Shown: positions 6,105 to 12,279, counted from the first letter of the stretch. The stretch: 17,598 bases of DNA from Kutzneria sp036403095 (GCA_036403095.1 DASWRQ010000071.1:1-17598), one strand, 5' to 3'. Program-made: numbers and translations. Notes: generated from the sequence alone by a model not told the origin.

Positions 6105-6473
6105 TCACAGATCCGGCAGCGGGTCCGGCGGGAGCCCGGCCCGGTCCGCGTGCGCCGCGTCCGCGGCCCGCGCCACCGGCACGTACTCCTCGTCGATCTC
6201 CAGCCGCATCGTGCCCAACTCGATGATCGGCCCGTCCGACGTCGTCTCCGGCGCCAGTCGGATCGAACGCGGAAAGGTCGCCCACACCGACTCGGGCACG
6301 TGCCGCTGGAAGAACTTGCAGGCCAACAGTGTGACCCCGGACGTGCCAACAACCACGAGCAAGCTGATCATCCCGGGCTGGCCGACCGACAGCGCCGGGA
6401 ACACGTACTCGATCCGCTCACCCGACGGCAGCAGGGCCCGGCACAGCTGCCTGACCTCGGACGACAGGGCCAC
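6105..6473 (-). CDS. Conserved actinobacterial hypothetical protein
   Basis: A 122-aa protein with a central hydrophobic strand or helix (PGMISLLVVVGTSGVTLLA, about 34-52) followed by KFFQRHVPESVWATFPRSIRL and an acidic segment (LRLEIDEEYVPVARAADAA), ending in a Pro-rich tail (LPPDPLPDL). The order of LPSGE-YVFPA, a hydrophobic segment, SVWA-PR and LEIDEEYVPV is one I recall from a widespread actinobacterial family without known function; a PH-like fold is possible but not shown. The start is GTG at 6473 with no clear Shine-Dalgarno sequence, so it probably relies on coupling to the gene ending 15 nt upstream. It is the middle gene of the three-gene operon. Confidence 0.8.
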   Translation of the reverse strand: MALSSEVRQLCRALLPSGERIEYVFPALSVGQPGMISLLVVVGTSGVTLLACKFFQRHVPESVWATFPRSIRLAPETTSDGPIIELGTMRLEIDEEYVPVARAADAAHADRAGLPPDPLPDL

Positions 6474-6488
6474 CGAGCCAGTCTGCCA

Positions 6489-6776
6489 TCAGTCGACCCG
6501 GAAGGGATCGTGCTCGGCGATCAACTTGTCCACCCGGGCCCGGTCCACCCGGTGCGCCAGGGTGGTGTCCTCGTGCCGGTCCCGAATCACCTTGGCCAGC
6601 GTGAACGCGGACGTGACGGTGTAGAGCAGGCCGACGGCCAGGAACGCTCTGATCCACGGGTCGACCGGCAGCAACGCGACCCCGACCGCCACCGCCAGCA
6701 GCGACAGGCCGAACGAGATCGCGGCCTGGGCGAAGAAGGCGGGGGTCGGACCGGACGCGGGCGGTGTGTTCGTCAT
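6489..6776 (-). CDS. YiaA/YiaB two-helix-domain membrane protein
   Basis: A 95-aa inner-membrane protein with two helices at about 17-37 and 42-62, joined by a short PVDPW turn. The sequence FFAQAAISFGLSLLAVAVG then FLAVGLLYTVTSAFTLAKVIRDRHE fits the YiaA/B two-helix domain, whose function is not established. The C-terminal 30 residues are charged and probably cytoplasmic. The ATG at 6776 is the only start in reach. It lacks a Shine-Dalgarno sequence and sits 6 nt from the hairpin at 6783-6805, so initiation is unclear. It is first in the operon with 6105 and 5219. Confidence 0.88.
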   Translation of the reverse strand: MTNTPPASGPTPAFFAQAAISFGLSLLAVAVGVALLPVDPWIRAFLAVGLLYTVTSAFTLAKVIRDRHEDTTLAHRVDRARVDKLIAEHDPFRVD

Positions 6777-6782
6777 GCCGAG

Positions 6783-6805
6783 AAGGGTCCCGGCCCGGGA
6801 CCCTT
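6783..6805. terminator. AAGGGTCCC/GGGACCCTT hairpin between the zinc-ribbon and YiaA/B genes
   Basis: Perfect 9-bp arms (6783-6791, 6797-6805) with a 5-nt loop, 26 nt after the zinc-ribbon gene's stop. It probably ends that transcript. Because it stops 6 nt short of the next start codon, it could also affect translation of the YiaA/B gene. Confidence 0.6.
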
Positions 6806-6831
6806 TCGTCTTGAGTACAGCTACTCAGTGG

Positions 6832-7473
6832 CTACAGTTTTCCGCCGCAGCCCGAGCAGAACACCGCGCCCACCTTGTTGCTCGTGGAGCCGCAGCCGCC
6901 GCACGTCACCGGAATGGCCAGCGAGGCGCCGCAGGACGAGCAGAACTTGCCGCCGTCCACCTTCGTGCCGCAGCTCGGGCAGTTCAGCTTGGCCCGCGTC
7001 GTGACGTCCACGTCCGCGGTCCAGTCCTGCTGCCGGGCCTTGTCCCAGATCTGGTCGCGCTGCGCCGCCGACTGGGCGCGGGCCACCTCCTCGGCCACGC
7101 TCGGCGAGCAGCGCAGGCACTGGCCGATCTCCTCGTTCCAGCACAGCGACTTGCACATCCAGTCGCTGCAGCCGCGGCACTGCGAGAAGCTCGGGCTGAT
7201 CTCCTGCACGGCCGCGGTCAGCGCCCGGTCCTTGGCCGGCGAGTTGGTGGCCCGGTCGTAGCGCCACTGCTCGGCCGAGCGGCTGACGTCCTCGACCGCG
7301 CCGCCGAACAGCGAGCCGACCACGCGCAGCAGGCCGCGGCCCATCTCCACCTTGTCCCGCAGGAACGCGGATCGATAGCCGTTGCCGCAGCGTTCGCAGT
7401 AGAACTCGAACTGGTATCCCTCCGTGTTGGAGAGATCGCGGAAGTTGTCGGTGAACGGAACCATCCCAGGCAC
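6832..7473 (-). CDS. Zinc-ribbon protein with 16 cysteines
   Basis: A 213-aa protein built from Cys pairs. YCERCG (C26, C29) is at the N-terminus, and a central cluster holds C99, C102, C107, C111, C119 and C122. Two C-terminal zinc ribbons follow: CPSCG...FCSSCG (C165, C168, C178, C181) and CGGCG...FCSGCG (C191, C194, C206, C209). The last two are typical double zinc ribbons; the central cluster may bind another one or two metal ions. Between 40 and 95 is a linker with some hydrophobic residues (GLLRVVGSLFGGAVEDV), perhaps amphipathic. The partner and role are unknown; such proteins often mediate protein-protein or nucleic-acid contacts. The GTG at 7473 is preferred because TAGGGT ends 6 nt upstream (leaderless start); the ATG three codons later is the alternative. 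It is a single-gene unit with a hairpin terminator. Confidence 0.88.
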   Translation of the reverse strand: MPGMVPFTDNFRDLSNTEGYQFEFYCERCGNGYRSAFLRDKVEMGRGLLRVVGSLFGGAVEDVSRSAEQWRYDRATNSPAKDRALTAAVQEISPSFSQCRGCSDWMCKSLCWNEEIGQCLRCSPSVAEEVARAQSAAQRDQIWDKARQQDWTADVDVTTRAKLNCPSCGTKVDGGKFCSSCGASLAIPVTCGGCGSTSNKVGAVFCSGCGGKL

Positions 7474-7832
7474 GCTCGGACCCTATCCGGCCGCAGACCC
7501 GTTGCGCCCCTGCCGTTGTGGGCAAAGAGGGCCGCGATCGGGGCAAGGATTCCCGCCCCTAGGGGCAGCGGGTGAGCCTCCGGTCATGCGCCGCGCGGCG
7601 ATCATTCTCGCAACGTCGGCACGACCCTATCCCAATCGTCCGATTCGTCGGCAGCCGCCGCAAGCACGAATTCGGCCGAGCGACCCGGTGCCAGTCGTTG
7701 TCGCCGTCACCACGCCCGCGATCAGCACCGGCGTGCCGCCGTGCGTCCGGCATCGCCGTCGCACGGGTCGTTCTCCCGTGCAGATGACGGGGATCGACCG
7801 CCCTGTGGAAGGTCACATATTTCTCACGAAGG

Positions 7833-7848
7833 TGTGATGCCGATCACT
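7833..7848. promoter_or_regulatory. CRP/GlxR-like palindrome
   Basis: TGTGATGCCGATCACT fits TGTGA-N6-TCACA at all but the last base, and its inner GTGAT-N4-ATCAC arms are perfect. Actinobacterial Crp and GlxR proteins bind this motif. It lies about 200 bp upstream of the 8045 gene and 360 bp from the divergent 7473 gene, so the target is uncertain. Confidence 0.5.
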
Positions 7849-7910
7849 TCAGAATGGGTTCAGCTGCCCAGCGTGACAGGAAAGGTTCAAGACGGTCGAA
7901 GCGTGCTACA

Positions 7911-7927
7911 CACAGTATTTAACTGTG
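7911..7927. repeat. Inverted repeat CACAGT-N5-ACTGTG
   Basis: Six-base perfect arms with the spacer ATTTA in an AT-rich patch. It could be an operator or a small hairpin of the 8045 leader. No known regulator is matched. Confidence 0.4.
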
Positions 7928-8044
7928 AATCTGTTAACGACCACTGTATTCCCCAAACGGGTGAATCCCTGTCACCTTGATGTCGAAGCTTCGCCGGGGC
8001 CAAGGGGCCGGCGAGGGTGGGGGCGGGACACCTTGGAGGCAGCT

Positions 8045-8146
8045 GTGGCGTTGCAGGTAGCGGCGTTGATCGCGGTCGGTCTTGTGCTGCTGGTCCGTGT
8101 GGTGGTCGCGAGCTATGACCGCCCGTCGAAGCCGTCCGACCGGTAG
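8045..8146 (+). CDS. 33-aa single-helix membrane protein
   Basis: A short ORF with a GTG start preceded by GGAGG (8035-8039) at an ideal 5-nt spacing. The product starts MALQVAALIAVGLVLLVRV; residues 2-22 form one membrane helix, followed by a polar tail (ASYDRPSKPSDR). The in-frame ORF is open further upstream to 7925, but only the GTG has a ribosome-binding site and upstream codon use is not G/C-ending. The 8153 gene starts 6 nt after its stop, so the two are likely cotranscribed. Function is unknown; small single-helix proteins often modulate a larger membrane partner, but none is evident. Confidence 0.65.
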   Translation: MALQVAALIAVGLVLLVRVVVASYDRPSKPSDR

Positions 8147-8152
8147 TCGAGC

Positions 8153-8530
8153 ATGGACGGCGTCCTGGGCAAGCTCGCCGAGCTGCGCGACCGCGGCTTC
8201 CAGTTCATGAACATCCCCGACGAGGACGGCCGCCTCGACCGCATCATGGGCTACCGCCAGCTCCGCGGCTTCGTCGACACCATCCTCTTCCGCTCCGAGC
8301 ACGACGCCAAGGCCGGCCGCATGCCGGCCGTGCACGACTCCAGCCAGCCCGGCAAGGCCGTGTGGCTGTTCGAGGGCAGCCTGGCCGAGGCCATCGATCG
8401 TCTGCTGGAGCTGCCGCCACCGGGCACGCCGACCGCTCCAACGCTGAGCACCTCGCAGTCCGCGCCGGATCTCGTGCCCACCAAGCTGAACCCGTTCCGC
8501 ATCTGGACGGCCCAGGAGGGCATCGCCTGA
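8153..8530 (+). CDS. Hypothetical protein, 125 aa
   Basis: A soluble protein without a recognised domain. The first 75 residues are a compact helical or mixed region (MDGVLGKLAELRDRGFQF, then MGYRQLRGFVDTILFRSE and AVWLFEGSLAEAIDRLLEL). After residue 80 a Pro/Thr/Ser-rich linker leads to a short C-terminal segment (LNPFRIWTAQEGIA). There is no signal peptide. The ATG at 8153 lies 6 nt after the stop of the small membrane protein gene, with only a weak GAG upstream, so translational coupling is likely. Codon third positions are almost all G or C. I recall similar hypotheticals in actinomycetes but no function. Confidence 0.8.
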   Translation: MDGVLGKLAELRDRGFQFMNIPDEDGRLDRIMGYRQLRGFVDTILFRSEHDAKAGRMPAVHDSSQPGKAVWLFEGSLAEAIDRLLELPPPGTPTAPTLSTSQSAPDLVPTKLNPFRIWTAQEGIA

Positions 8531-8533
8531 CGC

Positions 8534-8539
8534 TAGGTT
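8534..8539 (+). promoter_or_regulatory. TAGGTT -10 element before the 8547 gene
   Basis: TAGGTT ends 7 nt before the ATG at 8547, with no Shine-Dalgarno sequence in the gap. The gene therefore probably has its own leaderless transcript although it lies only 16 nt after the 8153 gene. Confidence 0.5.
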
Positions 8540-8546
8540 CTGCCCC

Positions 8547-9281
8547 ATGTCTTCTGGGCAGGTGCCGCTGTGGGTGCCGGTGGTGGTGGCGTTGCTGGGC
8601 CTGGCCGGTGTCCTGGGGGCGCAGCTGGTCGCTGGGTGGCGCGAGGACAAGCGGTGGCGGCGCGAGACGGAGCGCGAGGAGCTGCGCTGGACCCGTGAGC
8701 GGGAGAAGGACCGGGAGAACCGCAGCTACGAGGGTCGGGCCAAGGCGTACGCCGAGGTGATCGGGGCGATCGAGTCGTTCGACTGGGTGCTCTACGACGC
8801 CCGCCGCGTGCTGCGGGACGGCGGCACGGTGGACGAGGCGTCGGCGACGGACCTGCGTAGGGCGGCGGCCCAGGCCCGGAACTCGTTGGGGGCGGTCAAC
8901 GTGCACGCGCCGGAGCGGATCCGGGCGATGTTGCGGGAGTCGCTGGTGCGCCGGTCGACGCTGGCGTCGAAGCTGCTGGTCGGCCGGCACGGCGACGAGG
9001 AGCGGACGCTGTGGCGGGAGGCCCAGCGCGAGTACAAGATCATGCGCCGGGCGATGCGGGAAGACCTGGGCCTGGACGCGGAGCCGTCAGCGGGAGATGT
9101 GCAGGACCCGGCTGGTGATCTCAAAGCCGACACGGGTGTAGACCCGGGTGGCGTTGTCGTCGGCGGCCATCAGGAACGGGACGCTGACGCCGAGATCGCG
9201 AGCGGCCTGGACGAGCCGGCAGGTGACAGCGGCGGCGACACCGCGCCGGCGCCACGACGGAACAACACCGATCGCGGCTAG
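8547..9281 (+). CDS. Membrane-anchored coiled-coil protein of unknown function, run-on C-terminus
   Basis: A 244-aa predicted product. Residues about 7-31 (PLWVPVVVALLGLAGVLGAQ) form a membrane helix. A long, highly charged helix follows (REDKRWRRETEREELRW and onward to about 60), probably coiled coil, and then a helical cytoplasmic domain to about residue 178. No family or catalytic motif is recognised. The last 65 codons (9087-9281) lie exactly opposite the end of the GNAT gene, codon for codon, and have the Gly/Asp-rich look of an antisense frame. The functional protein probably ended near residue 180 in its ancestors and this copy seems to have lost its stop codon. The ATG at 8547 is supported by the TAGGTT box. 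Confidence 0.75.
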   Translation: MSSGQVPLWVPVVVALLGLAGVLGAQLVAGWREDKRWRRETEREELRWTREREKDRENRSYEGRAKAYAEVIGAIESFDWVLYDARRVLRDGGTVDEASATDLRRAAAQARNSLGAVNVHAPERIRAMLRESLVRRSTLASKLLVGRHGDEERTLWREAQREYKIMRRAMREDLGLDAEPSAGDVQDPAGDLKADTGVDPGGVVVGGHQERDADAEIASGLDEPAGDSGGDTAPAPRRNNTDRG

Positions 9282-9818
9282 CTCGGCGATGCCGTCGACG
9301 GGCACGGTGACGACGCCGCCGCCGACGGGCTCGCCGTCCAGGGACCGGGCCAGCAGGGCAAAGCCGCCGCGGTCGCGGGATCCCTTGTGACTGGCCAGAT
9401 CCGCCTCGGTCGGCGGCGGCTCGCCGTAGGCCAGGTTCAACGCGGTGGCCATGGCCAGGATGGTGTCGTCGGAGTCGGCGGCCACCAGCTCGATGCCGTC
9501 GACCGGCGGCGGTTCGACCAGCGTCGCCACCGTCATCACGGGCAGCAGGCCCTCTTCGACGAAGCCTGCGGCCTCCAGCGCCGGCCGCACGAGTGGGCTG
9601 ACGCCGGGCAGGTATTCCAGCCGCGGCTTGAGCTTGCGCGACTCGAAGGCTGAGATCAGCCCCGCGACGTCGGCGGCGGTGGGCCGGGCGTCGTCCTCGG
9701 GCACGGCGTAGTTGGCGTACGGACTGGCGCTCGTCGAGGAGAAGCCGACGACGAAGGGACCGACACGAACGGGGTCGCGGCGGTTGGCCCGCAGGTACGA
9801 AGCGATCTTGGCGTCCAT
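9087..9818 (-). CDS. GNAT-family N-acetyltransferase
   Basis: A 243-aa enzyme that should transfer an acetyl group from acetyl-CoA to an unknown amine. The C-terminal half is the GNAT domain: beta-4 and motif A read IGVVPSWRRRGVAAAV (183-198), with the pyrophosphate-binding R-R-G-V-A at 191-195. The late NATRVYTRVGFEI (222-234) is the typical Tyr/Gly-Phe motif B. The N-terminal 100 residues look like a second, degenerate acetyltransferase half or a substrate domain (YLPGVSPLVRPALEAAGF resembles motif A-B remnants). The ATG at 9818 is chosen over upstream in-frame ATG/GTG codons because these would run into the divergent MerR gene and because TACTCT lies 7 nt upstream. It converges on the 8547 gene with a 195-bp overlap. 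Confidence 0.9.
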   Translation of the reverse strand: MDAKIASYLRANRRDPVRVGPFVVGFSSTSASPYANYAVPEDDARPTAADVAGLISAFESRKLKPRLEYLPGVSPLVRPALEAAGFVEEGLLPVMTVATLVEPPPVDGIELVAADSDDTILAMATALNLAYGEPPPTEADLASHKGSRDRGGFALLARSLDGEPVGGGVVTVPVDGIAELAAIGVVPSWRRRGVAAAVTCRLVQAARDLGVSVPFLMAADDNATRVYTRVGFEITSRVLHISR

Positions 9819-9825
9819 CAGTTCC

Positions 9826-9831
9826 AGAGTA
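9826..9831 (-). promoter_or_regulatory. TACTCT -10 element of the GNAT gene
   Basis: On the minus strand TACTCT ends 7 nt before the ATG at 9818, which decides the start. It lies back to back with the MerR promoter in a 58-bp divergent gap. Confidence 0.45.
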
Positions 9832-9863
9832 TGAACGCTGGCCTTCACGTCGGCGTCAAGGTT

Positions 9864-9869
9864 TACCGT
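9864..9869 (+). promoter_or_regulatory. TACCGT -10 element of the MerR gene
   Basis: TACCGT ends 7 nt before the ATG at 9877. GTCA (9855-9858) and TGAC (9873-9876) flank it as a weak inverted pair, a possible autoregulatory MerR site. Confidence 0.5.
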
Positions 9870-9876
9870 CGCTGAC

Positions 9877-10278
9877 ATGCGCATCGGTGAGCTCGCGGAC
9901 CGGGCCGGCACCACCACCCGCTCGCTCCGCTACTACGAGGAGCAGGGCCTGCTGCCGGCCCGCCGCACCGCCAACGGCTACCGCGAGTACGACGAGGACG
10001 ACCTGCGCGCGGTGAACGAGATCCGTTCGCTGCTGGCGATCGGCTTCGCGCTGGAGGACACGCGGCCGTTCGTGGAGTGCCTGCGCGCGGGCAACCCGAC
10101 GGGCGACGTGTGCCCGGCGTCGGTGGCGGTCTACCGGCGCAAGCTCGACGAACTGGACGATTGCATCGCACGGCTGCAGGCGGTACGGGCGCAGGTCGCC
10201 GCCGCGGTCGAGCGGACCCAAGGGGAGGAATCATGCTGCCACAGGTCACCGACGCGGACTTCGCGGAGCGGGTGCTGA
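9877..10278 (+). CDS. MerR-family regulator overlapping thioredoxin
   Basis: A 133-aa DNA-binding protein. Residues 1-70 are the MerR winged helix (MRIGELADRAGTTTRSLRYYEEQGLL, then GYREYDEDDL), and about 82-112 form the dimerising coiled coil. Members twist long-spacer promoters to activate them. Cysteines at 68 and 79 (FVECLRAGNPTGDVCP) and 96 lie in the sensing region. The C-terminus carries C120, C121 and C133 within ESCCHRSPTRTSRSGC. The last 46 nt overlap the thioredoxin gene in another frame, so that tail is encoded by thioredoxin DNA. The pairing with thioredoxin suggests a thiol or oxidative stress signal, which is inference; metal binding is the alternative. The start is leaderless and the 58-bp gap to the GNAT gene holds both promoters. 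Confidence 0.92.
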   Translation: MRIGELADRAGTTTRSLRYYEEQGLLPARRTANGYREYDEDDLRAVNEIRSLLAIGFALEDTRPFVECLRAGNPTGDVCPASVAVYRRKLDELDDCIARLQAVRAQVAAAVERTQGEESCCHRSPTRTSRSGC

Positions 10279-10550
10279 CCAGCGACAAGCCGGTGCTGGT
10301 GGAGTTCTGGGCGACCTGGTGCGGCCCGTGCCGCATGGTCGGGCCGGTGCTGGAGCGGCTGGCCGACGAGCACCCGGAGATCGGCATCGTGAAGATGGAC
10401 CTGGACGCCAACCAGGCCACGGCCCGCCGCTACCAGATCATGGCCGCGCCGACCATGCTGCTGTTCGACCGCGGCGACGTCGTGAAGACGATCGTCGGCG
10501 CGAAGCCGAAGGCGGCCATGGAGCGGGAGCTGTTCACTCCCGTGGGGTGA
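10233..10550 (+). CDS. trxA: Thioredoxin
   Basis: A 105-aa cytoplasmic dithiol-disulfide oxidoreductase with the full thioredoxin fold. The active site is WCGPC in LVEFWATWCGPCRMVGP (about 22-38), the buried Asp-like region is KMDLDANQ, and the cis-Pro loop is MAAPTMLLF. It would be reduced by thioredoxin reductase and pass electrons to ribonucleotide reductase, peroxiredoxins or methionine sulfoxide reductases. The ATG at 10233 has GGAGG (10224-10228) 4 nt upstream. This Shine-Dalgarno sequence lies within the MerR coding sequence, and the two genes overlap by 46 nt, so they are cotranscribed. Its 3' end overlaps the response regulator gene by 17 bp. Actinomycetes have several thioredoxins, so the symbol denotes the family, not the trxB-linked gene. 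Confidence 0.95.
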   Translation: MLPQVTDADFAERVLTSDKPVLVEFWATWCGPCRMVGPVLERLADEHPEIGIVKMDLDANQATARRYQIMAAPTMLLFDRGDVVKTIVGAKPKAAMERELFTPVG

Positions 10551-11199
10551 CCAGCTTCGACTCGTAGGCCAGCACGACGAGCTGGGCGCGGTCCCGCGCG
10601 CCCAGCTTGGTCATGATCCGGCTGACGTGGGTGCGCGAGGTCGCCGGGCTGATCACCAGGTGCTCGGCGATCTCGTCGTTGGACAGTCCGCCCGCGACCA
10701 GCGCCAGCACCTCCCGCTCCCGCTCGGTCAGCACGAGCAGCGCGGCCGGGTCGGGGCGGCGGTGTTCGGGCCGGTTGGCGAACTCGGAGATCAGCCGCCG
10801 GGTCACGGTCGGCGCGAGCAGCGCCTCGCCGGCGGCGATGACCCGGATGGCGTGCAACAGGTCCACCGGCTCGGTGTCCTTCAGCAGGAAGCCGGAAGCG
10901 CCCGATCGCAGCGCCTCGAACACGTACTCGTCGACGTCGAAAGTGGTCAGCACCAACACCTTCACGCCCGCGAGCTCGGCGTCGGAAGTGATCTGCCGGG
11001 TCGCGACGAGCCCGTCGACGCCGGGCATCCGGATGTCCATCACGACCACGTCCGGCCGATACCGCCGAGCCAGCTCGACGGCCTGCGTCCCGTCGCCGGC
11101 CTCGCCGCACACCTCGAAGCCGTCCTCGGTCTCCAGCAGCAGCCGGAAACCGGCCCGCACCAGGCCCTGGTCGTCGGCCAGCACGACCTTGATCGTCAT
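10534..11199 (-). CDS. NarL/FixJ-family response regulator
   Basis: A 221-aa DNA-binding response regulator. The receiver domain (1-120) has the acidic pair at 9-10 (LADD), the phospho-acceptor Asp55 (VVVMDIRMPG) and the conserved Lys in FLLKDTEP. After a linker, the LuxR-type helix-turn-helix runs from about 155 to 212 (LTEREREVLALVAGGLSNDEIA, then TSRTHVSRIMTKLGARDR). It should be phosphorylated by the 11196-12272 kinase. The ATG at 11199 overlaps the kinase stop as ATGA, so translation is coupled. The 3' end overlaps the thioredoxin gene by 17 bp with no terminator between. The regulon cannot be read from this window. Confidence 0.96.
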   Translation of the reverse strand: MTIKVVLADDQGLVRAGFRLLLETEDGFEVCGEAGDGTQAVELARRYRPDVVVMDIRMPGVDGLVATRQITSDAELAGVKVLVLTTFDVDEYVFEALRSGASGFLLKDTEPVDLLHAIRVIAAGEALLAPTVTRRLISEFANRPEHRRPDPAALLVLTEREREVLALVAGGLSNDEIAEHLVISPATSRTHVSRIMTKLGARDRAQLVVLAYESKLVTPRE

Positions 11200-12272
11200 A
11201 GCGGCAGCTCCGCCCGCACCACGAATCCCCCTTCGTCCCCCGACCGCGCGTCAAGCGTGCCGCCCAGCGCCAGCGCCCGTTCCCGCATGCCGCGAACTCC
11301 ATTGCCCACGACGGCTTCCACCGGTCGGCCGTCGTCCCGCACCTCGATGACAAAGCAGTCGTCGTCCCGCGAGAACCGCAGGTCGACCGTACGCGCATCC
11401 ACCGCATGCCGGACGGTGTTGGTCAGCGCCTCCTGCACGATCCGGTACGCCGTCGAGTCGACCGGCGCCGGCAGCTCACCGGGATCGCCGCTGACGTCCA
11501 CGGCCAGCCCGGCGCCCCGCGCGGCGTCGAGCAGCTCGCCCAGCCGGGACAGGCTCGGCGCCGGCGCCCGCTCCTCCCCCGACCGCAGAACACCGAGAGT
11601 CGCGCGCAGGTCGACGAGAGCCGCTTTCGACGCCTCCTTGATCGCCAGCAGCGCCTGCTTGGCCTCCTCCGGCCGCCGGTCGGCGACGTGTGCGCCGACC
11701 CCGGCCTGCACGTTGATCATCGCCAGGCTGTGCGCGACGACGTCGTGCACCTCGCGGGCGATGCGCAGCCGCTCCTCCTCGGCGATCCGCCGGGCCCGCT
11801 CCTCGAAGACCTCGTACTGCGACCGCCGGTTGACCCGGACGTATCGCGCGGCAACGCCGACGGAGACCGCTATCGGCACGAAGAGCACGTACCGAACGTC
11901 GGTCAGATCGCCGCCGGTCAGGTACTGCGTGACCGCGTAAGCGACGACCAGCGCCGCGCCGGCGATGCTGGCCCGCAGCGGCCCCACCCGCTTCGCCACG
12001 GTGTACAGCCCCAAGGCCGAGAACAGCGGCGTCGGCGCGAACGGATAACCCGAGTAGAGGTAGCTGAACGCCAACACCGTCGAGAGCACGAACACCGGGT
12101 ACGGCCAGCGATGTCGCCAGAACAGCGGCGCCGCGCCGGACAGCATCCAGGGCACGGCGAGCCCGGTGAGCTGCGCCGGCGGCTGGTGCCAGTGCGCGGC
12201 GACCCCCGCGATCAGCAGGCAGCCGATCGCGAGCGGAATGGGAAGCAGGAGTGTCTTCCGCGACCGGCGCAC
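11196..12272 (-). CDS. Two-component sensor histidine kinase, DesK/NarX type
   Basis: A 358-aa membrane kinase. The first 145 residues contain about four to five hydrophobic segments (e.g. LLLPIPLAIGCLLIAGVAA, FVLSTVLAFSYLYSG, ASIAGAALVVAYAV, YVLFVPIAVSVGVAA) with no large extracellular domain, so the signal is probably membrane or wall stress. HisKA_3 follows: RIAREVHDVVAHSLAMI with phospho-accepting His176. The HATPase_c domain shows an N-box ALTNTVRHA, the DDGRP G1 motif and GNGVRGMRERALALGG. The GTG at 12272 is supported by TAGCGT 7 nt upstream (leaderless). It forms a two-gene operon with the response regulator. The parS-like palindrome lies 63 bp upstream of its start. Confidence 0.95.
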   Translation of the reverse strand: MRRSRKTLLLPIPLAIGCLLIAGVAAHWHQPPAQLTGLAVPWMLSGAAPLFWRHRWPYPVFVLSTVLAFSYLYSGYPFAPTPLFSALGLYTVAKRVGPLRASIAGAALVVAYAVTQYLTGGDLTDVRYVLFVPIAVSVGVAARYVRVNRRSQYEVFEERARRIAEEERLRIAREVHDVVAHSLAMINVQAGVGAHVADRRPEEAKQALLAIKEASKAALVDLRATLGVLRSGEERAPAPSLSRLGELLDAARGAGLAVDVSGDPGELPAPVDSTAYRIVQEALTNTVRHAVDARTVDLRFSRDDDCFVIEVRDDGRPVEAVVGNGVRGMRERALALGGTLDARSGDEGGFVVRAELPL

Positions 12273-12279
12273 ACCGGCG

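Larger units (their letters stand above)
7474..8044. other. 571-bp gene-free stretch with several inverted repeats
   Basis: I find no convincing gene here. The first part (7486-7800) is ordinary GC-rich sequence with only short, weakly supported ORFs. The part from about 7810 to 7980 is clearly AT-richer and carries a CRP-like palindrome (7833-7848), the inverted repeat CACAGT-ATTTA-ACTGTG (7911-7927), GTTAAC (7933-7938) and a bulged hairpin ATTCCCC...GGGTGAAT (7948-7966). A CGCCGG...CCGGCG hairpin (7992-8013) precedes the Shine-Dalgarno sequence of the 8045 gene. The arrangement suggests a regulated promoter and a structured leader for the 8045-8530 genes. I could not place -10 and -35 boxes with confidence. 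Confidence 0.5.

Noticed and set aside
7559..7816. Short ORFs on both strands in the 7490-7816 stretch
   Set aside because: Arg/His/Pro-rich translations, no ribosome-binding sites, no family resemblance.
7808..7818. Second CRP-like half-sites TGTGG and TCACA near 7804-7817
   Set aside because: The spacing between half-sites is too short for the TGTGA-N6-TCACA pattern.
7837..7980. 47-aa ORF beginning MPITSEWVQLPSV, with GAAGG near its ATG
   Set aside because: Fewer than about half of its third codon positions are G or C, unlike every real gene here, and it spans several inverted repeats. Kept as non-coding.
7870..8040. Possible c-di-AMP (ydaO-type) or other riboswitch
   Set aside because: The GGGTGAATCCC stretch was suggestive, but I could not assemble the conserved pairing or core of any known riboswitch class.
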